Source: Sphaerotilus uruguayifluvii
GTDB taxonomy: Bacteria; Pseudomonadota; Gammaproteobacteria; Burkholderiales; Burkholderiaceae_C
Direction of reading: 5' to 3'
DNA: 64,000 nucleotides
NCBI RefSeq assembly: GCF_013294065.1
Contig: NZ_JABSNM010000015.1
Location: forward strand, 27,277-91,276
Shown here: positions 44,016-54,629 of the stretch, one piece after another
How the letters are laid out: every line of letters begins with the position of its first letter
Position numbering within the stretch: the first letter of the stretch is position 1
Made by a program: the position numbers and the translations under genes
Notes under the pieces: model-generated
What the model saw: only the letters and a program-made list of their open reading frames with translations
What the model was told of the DNA's origin: nothing
Databases searched by the model: none

Positions 44016-46003
44016 TCAGGCCTCGGCGGCCGGCAGATCGATGGTGAACACCGCGCCGCGGGCGGCGCCCTGCCCCTCGGGCCGGTTGGCGGCGCGCAGC
44101 TCGCCGCCGTAGCGCTCGAGCAGGCCGCGGCTGATCCACAGGCCCAGGCCGTTGCCGTCGCGCCGGGTGGTGAAGAAGGGCTGGAACAGCGTCGCGCGCA
44201 CCGCCTCGCTCAGGCCGGGGCCGGAGTCGCTCACCTCCAGCAGCACCCGGCCGGCCTCGTGGCGCACCGCGATGTCCAGCTCGCGCGCCGGTCCGGCCTC
44301 GCCCTGCTCCTGCATCGCCTGGGTGGCGTTGACGATCAGGTTGATCAGCACCTGCTGCAGCTCCTGGCGGTTGATCATGACCGGCGGGGTCGCGCCGGGC
44401 GGCGCCCGCAGCACCAGCCGCACCTGCGCCCGCTCGAGCAGATGGCGCACCAGCACCAGGCTGGCCTGCAGCACCTCGGCCGGATCGAGCGCCTCGGCAT
44501 AGCCGGCGTACTCGTTCGGCCGGGCCTGCTGCAGCAGCTGCGCGACGATCAGGCGCATGCGCTCGACCTGGCCGTCGATCAGCCGGATCTCGTCGCGGGC
44601 AGGCGCGGCGGCCTCGCCCAGCGTCATCTGCAGCAGGTCGAGATTGCCCTGGATCACCGCGATCGGATTGTTGATCTCGTGCGCGATGCTGGCCGCGAGC
44701 TGGCCGATCGTGGCCAGGCGCTCGCTGCGCACCAGCTGCTGCTGCGCGGCCTGCAGCGCCGCGGTGCGCTCGGCCACCTTGGCGTCGAGTTCCTCGCCCC
44801 AGCGCTGCAGCGCGCGGGTCTTGTCGTCGACCGTGTCGAGCAGATGGTCGAGCGTGGCGCCGAGCCGGTCGATCTCGCCGTCGGCCTGCAGCGGCCCGAC
44901 CCGCGCCGCCTGGCCGGACTCGACCCGCTGCATCGTCTCGGTCATGCGCTCCAGGGGCCGGAAGATGCGCGCGGCCGAGCGCAGCGACCACCAGGCCGCC
45001 AGCAGCATCACCACGAAGAACAGCAGCCCGATGCCGGCCAGCACCGCGTACTTCACCACCACGAAGGGCCGCTCGAGAAAGCCGACATACAGCATGCCGA
45101 CCCGCCGGCCGCTGGCATCGGCCAGCGGCAGATAGCCCGAGACATACCAGTCCTTGACGACGAAGGCGCGCCCCAGCCAGGTCTCGCCGCGCCCGAGCAC
45201 CGCCTCGCGCACCGCCGCCGACACCCGGGTGCCGACCGCACGCTCGGCCTGCGGGTCGCCGAAGAGCCGCACATTGGTGCTGATGCGCACATCGTCGAGG
45301 AAGAGCGTCGCGGTGCCCTGGCTGCCGAAGGCCAGCGCGCCGTCCGGATAGACGATCCGGTTGATGTGGTCGATGACGCCCAGATTGCGGTTGAGCAGCA
45401 CGCCGCCCTGCAGCCAGCCGATCGTGGCACCGGCGGCGTTCTCGATGCGCGCCTGCGCGATCAGCACCAGGCCGCGCGATTCGGTGACCCGGTCGCTCGG
45501 GACCGCACCGTCGGAGTCGACCAGGCGGATGTGCGCCCGCTCGGCCAGGCCCGGTGCCAGCGCCTCGAGCTGCGCCGCCTCCATCACCGCCACCACCGCC
45601 TCGGCAGCGGCGGCGCCCGAGGCGGCACCGGCCGCGGCCTCGGGGGCCTGCGGCGGCAGCATGCGCAGGAAATCGAGCCGGTGCCGGACCCGCTCGCGCG
45701 CCAGCAGCGCGGCCAGCGCCGTCTCGCGCCCGGCCGGCGGCGCCAGCGCCAGCGTGCGCACCAGCTGATGCGAGCTGGCCACCGCCTGCGTGCCGCTGCC
45801 GACCTCCGCCTGCACCCGGTCGAAATAGCCCTGCGCGACCGCCAGGTCGGCGCGCACCCGGCCCGAGAGCAGCAGGTCGATGGCCTGGTTGCCCCACAGC
45901 AGCAGGATCAGCCCGAGCAGCGGCAGCACGCCCAGCAGCGGCACCAGCGTCAGCGCCAGCAGCCGGGTGCGGATCGAGCCGGCGCCGGCCGCGCGCACGG
46001 TCG

Positions 46004-46007
<4 letters not shown>
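44016..46007 (-). CDS. Membrane sensor histidine kinase
   Basis: It has 663 residues. There are two membrane helices (LLALTLVPLLGVLPLLGLILLL near the N-terminus and VLAGIGLLFFVVMLLAAWW at about 320-340). They flank a periplasmic sensor of about 275 residues with a cache-like end (DWYVSGYLPLADASGR). A HAMP region follows. The H-box is LAASIAHEINNPIAVIQGN and the ATPase N box is LINLIVNATQAMQEQ, then SDSGPGLS and GNGLGLW. The GTG start at 46007 overlaps the regulator's stop (GTGA) and has gagg upstream; ATG 46025 is possible. Its signal may concern formate or respiration, judging by neighbours. Confidence 0.9.
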
Positions 46008-47425
<1,418 letters not shown>

Positions 47426-47484
47426 GGGGCAGACAGCGGGCAGCGCGTGGGCCGCCGCACTGTAGCGCAGGCCCGCGCCCCGGA

Positions 47485-48411
47485 TCAGCCGGCAACGACC
47501 CGCACCGGCGTGCGCTGCGGCTCCGGCTCGGAGTCGAAGCGGTCGAAGCCGGTGTAGCAGAGGAAGTGGCGGTTGGCGGCGCGGCCGAACAGCGTCATGC
47601 CCAGGCGGGTGGCCAGGTCGTGGCCCATCTGGGTCACGCCGTTGCGCGAGACGATGATCGGCACGCCCATGTGCGCCGACTTCATCACCATCTCGCTGGT
47701 CAGCCGGCCGGTGGTGTAGAAGACCTTGTCGCCGCCGTCGATGCCGTGCAGCGCCATCCAGCCCGAGATGGTGTCGATCGCGTTGTGGCGGCCGACGTCC
47801 TCGACGAACATCAGCCGCTCGCGCCCGTCGGCCGAGAACAGCGCGCAGCCGTGCACCGAGCCGGCGCGGCGGTGGATGCTGTCGGTCTGGCGCATCGTCT
47901 CGAGCATCGCCACCAGCGCGCCCTGGCGCAGGCGCGCCTGCTCGGGCGCCGGCAGCCGGATGCCGTCGACCTGCGCCATCAGGTCGCCGAAGACGGTGCC
48001 CTGGCCGCAGCCGGTGGTGACCACCCGGCGGCCGGTACGCGCGTCCAGGTCGGCGATGCCGGCGCGGGTGCGCACCGCCGCCGCGCCGACCTCCCAGTCG
48101 ACGGTGATCGACTCGATCTCGTCGGGCGAGGCGATCAGGCGCTGGTTGCACAGCCAGCCCAGCACCAGCAGCTCCGGCATCGCGCCCAGCGTCATCAGCG
48201 TGACCAGCTCGCGACGGTCGACGAAGACGGTCAGCGCCTGCTCGGCCGGAATCGCGATCGTGCGGCGCACGCCGTGTTCGTCCATCACCTCGATCTCGCG
48301 CAGCAGCGGCAGTCGCGCGTCGGTCATGCGCGGCGCGACCGGAACCGGGGGCGAGGAAACGGCCGGCAGCCCCCCGGCGGGATCAGGCAGCGCGTGCGGC
48401 AGGGCGGGCAT
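47485..48411 (-). CDS. fdhD: Formate dehydrogenase sulfurtransferase FdhD
   Basis: FdhD passes sulfur from IscS to the molybdenum cofactor, which activates formate dehydrogenase. It has 308 residues. VVTTGCGQGTVFGDL replaces the CxxC loop of E. coli FdhD (C121/C124): only the first cysteine is present. GRLTSEMVMKSAHMG, FVEDVGRHNAIDT and ARPTR-equivalent regions are otherwise typical. ATG 48411 is used; ATG 48327 (MTDARLPLLRE) is a shorter alternative. It follows the dehydrogenase subunit genes on the same strand. Confidence 0.93.
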   Translation of the reverse strand: MPALPHALPDPAGGLPAVSSPPVPVAPRMTDARLPLLREIEVMDEHGVRRTIAIPAEQALTVFVDRRELVTLMTLGAMPELLVLGWLCNQRLIASPDEIESITVDWEVGAAAVRTRAGIADLDARTGRRVVTTGCGQGTVFGDLMAQVDGIRLPAPEQARLRQGALVAMLETMRQTDSIHRRAGSVHGCALFSADGRERLMFVEDVGRHNAIDTISGWMALHGIDGGDKVFYTTGRLTSEMVMKSAHMGVPIIVSRNGVTQMGHDLATRLGMTLFGRAANRHFLCYTGFDRFDSEPEPQRTPVRVVAG

Positions 48412-48444
48412 GGCAGCGGACTCCGGACGGCGAACGACGCGGGG

Positions 48445-48834
48445 TCAGGGCTTGCTGGCCGCGGCGGCCGGAACAGCCGGAGCGGCCACCACCGCCACCG
48501 GCACGGCCGGCGCCGAGGTGGCTGCCGCCGGCGCGGGCACGAAGGCGCCCGGATCGGTGCAGGGCGGCGTCTCGGTGGCCGGGCGGACTTCCTTGCCGGC
48601 GCTCTTGGCGCGGGCGCGGTAGTCCGCGGCGACCTTGTCCATCGCCAGGCAGAGCTTGTAGGCGGCGACCTTGTCGCCGTGCGCGCTGCGGGCCTTGGTC
48701 TCCTCGGCCTTGGCCTTGGCTTCGTCGGACAGCGGCGGCAGCTTGGCCAGGACCGGCGCGGCCAGCACCGAGAGCATCAGCGGCAGGGCGGCCCGGGCCG
48801 CCAGGGAAACCGCGAAGGAAGGGATGCGCTTCAT
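48445..48834 (-). CDS. Small exported protein at the end of the fdh operon
   Basis: It has 129 residues. The signal peptide (MKRIPSFAVSLAARAALPLM, cleavage after VLA) is followed by a Lys/Ala-rich helical stretch with two cysteines (KLCLAMDK and TPPCTDP) and an Ala/Pro-rich tail. I know no family for it. Its ATG overlaps the gamma-subunit stop by four bases, so it is expressed with the dehydrogenase and may be a periplasmic helper. Confidence 0.65.
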   Translation of the reverse strand: MKRIPSFAVSLAARAALPLMLSVLAAPVLAKLPPLSDEAKAKAEETKARSAHGDKVAAYKLCLAMDKVAADYRARAKSAGKEVRPATETPPCTDPGAFVPAPAAATSAPAVPVAVVAAPAVPAAAASKP

Positions 48835-49970
48835 GCGGAGGAACTCGTCTGGGGTGAGCGGGAGGCGGCGGAGCTGGCGACCGGCTTCGAGCGCACGGCC
48901 GGGATCCTGCCCGCCTTGATGTCGTCGTACCAGAGCTCGTGGTGCTCGCGCGCCCAGCCCTCGTCGACGTAGCCGGTCTTCATCGCGGCATAGGCGCCCT
49001 TCATGCCGATGGTGCCCATGTAGATGTGGCCGAGCAGGATGGCCATCATCACGATCGCGGCGACCGCGTGGACCATGTTGGCGACCTGCATCTCGCCGCG
49101 CAGCTCGCCCCAGCCGGGCAGCAGCCGGTCGAGCACCAGCCCGGAGGCCACGACGATCACGCCGGGCACCGTCACGCCCCACCAGAACATGCCCTTCTCG
49201 CCGGCGTTGAAGCGGTGCGAAGGCACCTCCTGGTCGCCGAACATGCCGCCGGCCTTCGACAGCCAGACGAAGTCGGCGCGGTTGGCGATGTTGTCGCGCA
49301 CGAAGACCAGGATCACCACCAGCAGCGAGACCGCGAACAGCGGGCCGGCGAAGTTGTGCACGTTCTTCAGCACGAAGGTCAGCAGCCCGAACAGCGTGTG
49401 CCCGACGAGCGGCAGCAGGAAGAACTTGCCGAAGGCCATCACGAGGCCCGACAGCGCCAGCGCGACGAAGGCCGCGGCATTGACCCAGTGCGCCGCGCGC
49501 TCCAGCGGGGTGAAGCGCTCGATCATGCGGCCGGTGTCGGGCTGGTGGCCGCCCAGCGCGCCCTTGCGCCAGTAGAACAGGCCGATGGCCAGGCCGACGA
49601 TCAGCAGCAGCGAGCCGCCGTAGGGCAGGATCCACTGGTTGCGCACCTGGCGCCAGGCCTCGCCGGCGGTGGTCAGGCGCGAGCCGGGGTACTGCACCTG
49701 CGACTGGATCAGCACGCCCTTCTCGGCGCCGGGCAGCGAGCTGTAGCCGGCCTGCTGGCCGGAGTCGCGCACGCCGCGCCAGAACGGCGCGTTGTTGCCG
49801 GGCTGGGCGCGGGCACGCTCGGCCTGGGTGTCGTCCGGGCGCGGCGCGGGAACGGCATCGGCCGCGGCCGATGCCGCAGCGGCGGGTGCAGCCGGCTCGG
49901 CGGCCAGCGCGGCCGGCTGCGCCAGCAGCGCCGCGGCCGCCAGCAGCAGGGAGGAAATCAGGCGGGACAT
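48831..49970 (-). CDS. Formate dehydrogenase gamma subunit, cytochrome b
   Basis: It has 379 residues. A Sec signal (MSRLISSLLLAAAALLAQPA) and a soluble extension of about 115 residues precede the membrane domain. Four or so helices follow, with haem histidines likely in ERAAHWVNAAAF, KNVHNFAGPLF, ANMVHAVAAIV and ILLGHIYMG. It passes electrons from the beta subunit to quinone. The N-terminal extension is longer than in E. coli FdnI. It ends with a basic Ser-rich tail. Confidence 0.9.
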   Translation of the reverse strand: MSRLISSLLLAAAALLAQPAALAAEPAAPAAAASAAADAVPAPRPDDTQAERARAQPGNNAPFWRGVRDSGQQAGYSSLPGAEKGVLIQSQVQYPGSRLTTAGEAWRQVRNQWILPYGGSLLLIVGLAIGLFYWRKGALGGHQPDTGRMIERFTPLERAAHWVNAAAFVALALSGLVMAFGKFFLLPLVGHTLFGLLTFVLKNVHNFAGPLFAVSLLVVILVFVRDNIANRADFVWLSKAGGMFGDQEVPSHRFNAGEKGMFWWGVTVPGVIVVASGLVLDRLLPGWGELRGEMQVANMVHAVAAIVMMAILLGHIYMGTIGMKGAYAAMKTGYVDEGWAREHHELWYDDIKAGRIPAVRSKPVASSAASRSPQTSSSA

Positions 49971-49995
49971 GGCGGGGCTCCTCGCGGCGTCGGCC

Positions 49996-50355
49996 TCAGG
50001 GCTGGCTGGCGGCCGAGGCGGCGGGCGCCGCCGCCACCGGTGCGGCCGCCAGTGCCGGCAGCGACGCATTGCCGGCGGCGCCAGGCCCGGACACGCCGGT
50101 GCGGGCGTACTCGTTCTGGCGCTGGCCGCGCTGGCGGATCTGCTCCTGCCACGCGGCCTGGTCGCCCCCCTGCCAGCCGCTGGCGCCGAAGCCGCCCGGC
50201 TTGCCGCTCCAGGGCTCGGCGTCCGGCCCCTTGGCATGCAGTTCCTGGCGGCGCTCGCTGCAGCCACCCAGCATCAGGCCGCAGCCCAGGCCCAGGCCGG
50301 CCAGCAGCACCGCGCCCAGCGCGCGGCGCGCCGCGGGATGGCGACGCGCGCTCAC
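49996..50355 (-). CDS. Lipoprotein encoded between fdh beta and gamma
   Basis: It has 119 residues from GTG 50355, which overlaps the beta-subunit stop (GTGA). The lipobox is GLMLGGC (Cys near residue 30). The mature part is polar (GKPGGFGASGWQGGDQAAWQ, RQNEYARTG) with an Ala/Pro tail. It is not part of the standard alpha-beta-gamma enzyme; placement suggests an accessory envelope role. No known family recognised. Confidence 0.7.
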   Translation of the reverse strand: MSARRHPAARRALGAVLLAGLGLGCGLMLGGCSERRQELHAKGPDAEPWSGKPGGFGASGWQGGDQAAWQEQIRQRGQRQNEYARTGVSGPGAAGNASLPALAAAPVAAAPAASAASQP

Positions 50356-50957
50356 GACTTCACCTCCGCCTTGGGCTGGCCGTAGGCGGTGCCCCAGCCC
50401 CAGACCTCGCTGCCCTTGCCGCGCTGGATCACGCGGGTGCGGAAGATGTCGGCCACCACGTCGCCGTCGCCGCCCAGCAGCGCCTTGGTCGAGCACATCT
50501 CGGCGCAGGCGGGCAGCTTGCCCTCGCTCAGGCGGTTGCGGCCGTACTTCTCGTTCTCGGCGGCCGAGCCGTTCTCCTCGGGGCCGCCGGCGCAGAAGGT
50601 GCACTTGTCCATCTTGCCGCGCAGGCCGAAGGTGCCGTTGCTCGGGAACTGCGGCGCGCCGAACGGGCAGGCGTAGCTGCAGTAGCCGCAGCCGATGCAG
50701 ACGTCCTTGTCGTGCAGCACCACGCCTTCCTCGGTGCGGTAGAAGCAGTCGACCGGGCAGACCGCCATGCACGGCGCGTCCGAGCAGTGCATGCAGGCCA
50801 CCGAGATCGACTTCTCGCCGGGCAGGCCGTCGTTGAGGGTGACGACGCGGCGACGGTTCACGCCCCAGGGCACGTCATGCTCGGCCTTGCAGGCGGTGAC
50901 GCAGCCGTTGCACTCGATGCAGCGCTCCGAGTCGCAGATGAATTTCATTCGGGCCAT
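50352..50957 (-). CDS. Formate dehydrogenase beta subunit (4Fe-4S ferredoxin type)
   Basis: It has 201 residues with four sets of [4Fe-4S] cysteines: CIECNGCVTACKAEH, CMHCSDAPCMAVCP, CIGCGYCSYACP, and CTFCAGG...CAEMCSTKA. It relays electrons from alpha to the cytochrome b. Unlike E. coli FdnH/FdoH it ends without a long C-terminal membrane helix. Nine bases separate it from the alpha-subunit stop. Confidence 0.93.
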   Translation of the reverse strand: MARMKFICDSERCIECNGCVTACKAEHDVPWGVNRRRVVTLNDGLPGEKSISVACMHCSDAPCMAVCPVDCFYRTEEGVVLHDKDVCIGCGYCSYACPFGAPQFPSNGTFGLRGKMDKCTFCAGGPEENGSAAENEKYGRNRLSEGKLPACAEMCSTKALLGGDGDVVADIFRTRVIQRGKGSEVWGWGTAYGQPKAEVKS

Positions 50958-50966
50958 GGGTGCTCC

Positions 50967-53900
50967 TCAGGCTGCCTTCTCGATCTGGCAGACCGTCGTC
51001 TTGGTTTCCTGCATCATCGTCACGCTGTCGTAGCCGTAGGTGGTGGCGGTGTTGATCGCCTCGCCGCGCACCACCGGCATCGCGCCCTCGGGGTAGTACG
51101 GCGCCATGTCGATGCCGCCCCAGCGGCCCGAGAAGTGGAAAGGCATCCAGACGGTGCCCGCATCCACCCGCTCCGTCACCAGCGCCTTGACGCGCAGGCC
51201 CTTGAAGTCCGGCACCGCGGCCATCGGCGGCGTCTTCACCCAGACCCAGTCGCCGTTGCGGATGCCGCGGTCGTTGGCCGCCTTCGGGTTGATCTCGACG
51301 AACATCTCCTGCTGCAGCTCGGCCAGCCAGGGGTTGGAGCGCGTCTCCTCGCCGCCGCCCTCGTACTCGACCAGGCGACCGCTGGACATGATCAGCGGGA
51401 AGCTCTTGCCCACGTCGCGGTTCTTCTCCTGCACCGACCTGTAGAGCGTGGGCAGGCGCCAGAAGGCCTTCTTGTCGTCGTGCGTCGGGTACTTGTCGAT
51501 CAGGTCCGGACGGGTCGAGAACAGCGGCTCGCGGTGCTGCGGAATCGGATCGGGGAAGTTCCAGACCACCGCGCGCGCCCGGGCATTGCCGAAGGGGTGG
51601 CAGCCGTGCACCTTCATCGCGACGCGGATGATGCCGCCCGACGGATCGGTCTTCCAGTTCTTGCCTTCGGCCGCGGCCTTCTCGGTCTCGGTCAGGTCAT
51701 CCCACCAGCCGAGCTTCTTCAGCAGCAGGTGGTCGAACTCGGGATAGCCGGTGGTGAGGTCCGCGCCCAGCGAATGCGAGCCGTCGCCGGCGAGCAGCGA
51801 CTGGCCGTCGCGCTCGACGCCGAAGTTGGCGCGGAAGTTGCCGCCGCCGTCCATGACGTGCCGGCTGGTGTCGTAGAGGTTGGGCGAACCGGGGTGCTTC
51901 ATCTCCGGCGTGCCGAAGCACGGCCAGGGCAGGCCGAAGTAGTCGCCGTCCAGCGAGTAGCCGCTTTCCTTGTCGATGCCGCCCTTGGCCTTGAGCGTGC
52001 GCACGTCGAAGACATGCATGTTGCGCATGTGCGCCTTCAGCCGCTCCGGGCTGTGGCCGGTGTAGCCGATGGTCCAGACCGAGCGGTTGATCTCGCGCAG
52101 GATGGACTCGGTCTCGGGCTCGAGCATGCCGCCCTTGCCCGGCACCATCTTGTAGTTCTGCACCAGCTCCTTGCCGAAGCCGAGCTTGTCGGCGAGCTGC
52201 ACCATGATCATGTGATCGGTGCGCGACTCCCACAGCGGCTCGATGACCTTCTCGCGCCACTGCACCGAGCGGTTCGACGCGGTGCACGAGCCCGAGGTCT
52301 CGAACTGCGTGCACGCCGGCAGCAGATAGACCGCGCGGTTCGGGTTCAGGTCGTCCTTGTTCATCGGCGGCATCGCCGCCATCGCCGCGGTGGCGCTCGG
52401 GAAGGGATCGATCACGACCAGCAGGTCGAGCCTGTCCATCGCCTTCTTCATCTCGAGACCGCGGGTCTGCGAGTTCGGCGCATGGCCCCAGAAGATCAGG
52501 CCGCGCAGATTGCTGTCCTGATCGATCAGCTCGTTCTTCTCGAGCACGCCGTCGATCCAGCGCGAGACCGTCATGCCGGACTTGGTCATCATGCCCGGCG
52601 CGTACTGCTTCTTGATCCACTCGAGGTCGACGCCCCAGACCTTGGCGAAGTGCTTCCACGCGCCCTCGGCCAGGCCGTAGTAGCCCGGCAGCGAGTCCGG
52701 GTTGGGACCGACGTCGGTGGCGCCCTGCACGTTGTCGTGGCCGCGGAAGATGTTGGTGCCGCCGCCCGACTTGCCGACGTTGCCCAGCGCCAGCTGCAGC
52801 AGGCACGACGCGCGCACGATCGCGTTGCCGATGGTGTGCTGCGTCTGGCCCATGCACCAGACGATGGTGCCGGGGCGGTTGTCGGCCAGGATCTTCGCGA
52901 CCTTGTAGCAGGTGGCCTCGTCGACGCCGCAGGCCTCCTGCACCTTGTCCGGCGTCCACTTCGTCAGACACTCCTCGCGGACCTTGTCCATGCCCCAGAC
53001 GCGGTCCTCGATGTACTTCCTGTCTTCCCAGCCGTTCTTGAAGATGTGGTGCATCACCCCGAACAGGAAGGGAATGTCCGAGCCCGAGCGGATGCGCACG
53101 TACTCGTCCGCCTTGGCCGCGGTGCGGGTGAAGCGCGGGTCGACCACGATCATCTTGCAGCCGCGCTCCTTGGCGTGGAGCATGTGCAGCATCGACACCG
53201 GGTGCGCTTCCGCCGCGTTCGACCCGATGTAGATCGCCGCCCGGGCGTTCTGCATGTCGTTGTACGAGTTCGTCATCGCGCCGTAGCCCCAGGTGTTGGC
53301 GACGCCGGCGACGGTGGTCGAGTGGCAGATGCGGGCCTGGTGGTCGGTGTTGTTCGAGCCCCAGAAGCTGATCCACTTGCGCAGCAGGTAGGCCTGCTCG
53401 TTGTTGTGCTTGCTCGAGCCCACGACGAACAGCGAGTCCGGGCCGCTCTGCTTCTTCAGCTCGAGCATGCGCGCGCTGATCTCGCCGAGTGCCTGGTCCC
53501 AGGAGATGCGCTGGTACTTGCCGTCGACCAGCTTCATCGGGTACTTGAGGCGGTATTCGCCGTGGCCGTGCTCGCGCAGCGCCGCGCCCTTGGCGCAGTG
53601 CGCGCCCATGTTGATCGGCGAGTCGAACACCGGCTCCTGGCGCACCCAGACGCCGTTCTCGACCACCGCGTCGACCGCGCAGCCCACCGAGCAGTGGCCG
53701 CAGACGGTGCGCCTGACCTCGACCTTGCCGGTGCCGGTCAGCGTGGCGGCGCGCGCGCCTTCGGCCGCGTCGGCGCGCCTGACCAGCGTCAGCTGCGAGG
53801 CGGCCAGACCGGCGCCCACGCCCAGGCCGGAGCGGCGCAGGAAGCTGCGGCGGTCCAGCGTCGGGATCGAGCGCTGCAGGCCGCGCGCCAGGCTGGAGAC

Positions 53901-53978
53901 GAGGGTGGAGGCCGCAGGGGCGGCACTCCGGCCGGCATGCGGGGTGGCGTTCGGCGCCGGGCGACGGGTCAGCAGCAT
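50967..53978 (-). CDS. Formate dehydrogenase alpha subunit, Tat-exported, cysteine type
   Basis: It oxidises formate to CO2 at a bis-MGD Mo (or W) site. It has 1003 residues from ATG 53978, preceded by ggaga. The Tat motif is DRRSFLRRSGLGVGAG. The N-terminal [4Fe-4S] cysteines are CGHCSVGC and GAHCAKG. The active-site loop ARICHSTTVAG has Cys where selenoprotein FDHs have Sec, and no UGA is present. The conserved His follows. GSNAAEAHPVS and the MGD regions (GWEDRKYIEDRV, SGRWGGID) are normal. It should face the periplasm with the beta subunit. Confidence 0.95.
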   Translation of the reverse strand: MLLTRRPAPNATPHAGRSAAPAASTLVSSLARGLQRSIPTLDRRSFLRRSGLGVGAGLAASQLTLVRRADAAEGARAATLTGTGKVEVRRTVCGHCSVGCAVDAVVENGVWVRQEPVFDSPINMGAHCAKGAALREHGHGEYRLKYPMKLVDGKYQRISWDQALGEISARMLELKKQSGPDSLFVVGSSKHNNEQAYLLRKWISFWGSNNTDHQARICHSTTVAGVANTWGYGAMTNSYNDMQNARAAIYIGSNAAEAHPVSMLHMLHAKERGCKMIVVDPRFTRTAAKADEYVRIRSGSDIPFLFGVMHHIFKNGWEDRKYIEDRVWGMDKVREECLTKWTPDKVQEACGVDEATCYKVAKILADNRPGTIVWCMGQTQHTIGNAIVRASCLLQLALGNVGKSGGGTNIFRGHDNVQGATDVGPNPDSLPGYYGLAEGAWKHFAKVWGVDLEWIKKQYAPGMMTKSGMTVSRWIDGVLEKNELIDQDSNLRGLIFWGHAPNSQTRGLEMKKAMDRLDLLVVIDPFPSATAAMAAMPPMNKDDLNPNRAVYLLPACTQFETSGSCTASNRSVQWREKVIEPLWESRTDHMIMVQLADKLGFGKELVQNYKMVPGKGGMLEPETESILREINRSVWTIGYTGHSPERLKAHMRNMHVFDVRTLKAKGGIDKESGYSLDGDYFGLPWPCFGTPEMKHPGSPNLYDTSRHVMDGGGNFRANFGVERDGQSLLAGDGSHSLGADLTTGYPEFDHLLLKKLGWWDDLTETEKAAAEGKNWKTDPSGGIIRVAMKVHGCHPFGNARARAVVWNFPDPIPQHREPLFSTRPDLIDKYPTHDDKKAFWRLPTLYRSVQEKNRDVGKSFPLIMSSGRLVEYEGGGEETRSNPWLAELQQEMFVEINPKAANDRGIRNGDWVWVKTPPMAAVPDFKGLRVKALVTERVDAGTVWMPFHFSGRWGGIDMAPYYPEGAMPVVRGEAINTATTYGYDSVTMMQETKTTVCQIEKAA

Positions 53979-53997
53979 GGGAATCGGTCTCCGGGGC

Positions 53998-54210
53998 TCA
54001 GACGCGGGCGGTCCGGTAGTAGCGCTGCACATGCTCCGACAGCTGGTAGCCGCCGCCGCTCGGGGGCGCCGGCTCGGCAGGTGCGGCCGGCGCGGCCACC
54101 GGGCGGGACGTGCCCGGCAGCACGGCCGCCACGGCGGCCAGCGCGCCAGCGGTGCCGGCAGCGGCGAAGACTCGGCGGCGGGTCGGCGCGGGGCGGTCGG
54201 AAGTGCTCAT
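53998..54210 (-). CDS. Small twin-arginine protein of the formate dehydrogenase region
   Basis: It has 70 residues. The Tat-type leader TRRRVFAAAGTAGALAAVAA precedes a short tail GGYQLSEHVQRYYRTARV. This matches the family of short formate-dehydrogenase-region TAT targets encoded just before fdh alpha. Its role is unproven; assisting export or assembly is assumed. It ends 19 bases before the alpha-subunit start. Confidence 0.85.
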   Translation of the reverse strand: MSTSDRPAPTRRRVFAAAGTAGALAAVAAVLPGTSRPVAAPAAPAEPAPPSGGGYQLSEHVQRYYRTARV

Positions 54211-54379
54211 CACGGAACTCCGGACAGGTCGGATGGAGAGGAAGGAGGGAGTCAGGCAGGCGGAAACCGGCGCGACCCGAGGGTCGGCCCGGCCTGCGAG
54301 CGGGAGATTGAACCGTATTGGGCTGAGCCTATGCAAGCGCGGCAATAAGGGTTGTCACGCACCTCGTCCCAGGGGAATC

Positions 54380-54416
54380 GCGACAGATTGTCGCGGCCGT
54401 CGCGACAATCTGTCGC
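54380..54416. promoter_or_regulatory. Nested palindrome, two inverted GCGACA-N3-TGTCGC dyads
   Basis: Arms gcgacagattgtcgcg and cgcgacaatctgtcgc are perfect 16-base inverted repeats separated by gccgt. Each arm is itself a dyad, GCGACA-N3-TGTCGC. The pattern resembles the GCGRC...GNCGC sites described for RegA/PrrA/RegR-type redox response regulators. It lies 170-206 bases before the minus-strand operon start and about 214-250 bases before the plus-strand start. Confidence 0.6.
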
Positions 54417-54599
54417 TGGAGTTTCACGGCCGGGCGTGCGGCTCTGGGACCGGCCCCGGAAAACCGGCTGCGCAGAATGTCGCCCGACGGCGGGCAATTC
54501 GTCGCGGAGCCGCTCCGGCAGGGTTCGAAAAACGTCGCGGCCCGCTGTCGCCGAATCGATACAAACCCTTGATCGGCGGCAGGACCGGGTGCCCGGCGC

Positions 54600-54605
54600 T
54601 AGACT
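54600..54605 (+). promoter_or_regulatory. -10-like TAGACT before the DUF3305 gene
   Basis: tagact lies 24 bases before ATG 54630. Lacking a clear -35, it would need activator help, perhaps from the palindrome upstream. Confidence 0.4.
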
Positions 54606-54629
54606 GCCCGCCTTTGCCGACCCGCCGCC

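Larger units (their letters stand above)
54211..54629. promoter_or_regulatory. Divergent control region of the two formate operons, no gene seen
   Basis: This 419-base spacer separates the minus-strand dehydrogenase operon from the plus-strand maturation operon. It contains the large palindrome at 54380-54416, further GTCGC half-sites at 54479, 54501, 54534 and 54547, and a plus-strand TAGACT at 54600. No sigma-54 -24/-12 element was found. Confidence 0.6.

Noticed and set aside
48939-54311. A 1790-residue plus-strand open frame opposite the fdh genes
   Set aside because: It is antisense to fdh alpha, beta and gamma, which carry all expected motifs. It has no domain and the composition is typical of GC-rich shadow frames.
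54300-54360. A sigma-54 promoter for the fdh operon (ttgcc...ttgca on the minus strand)
   Set aside because: The GG of the -24 element is missing and the spacing to TTGCA is wrong.
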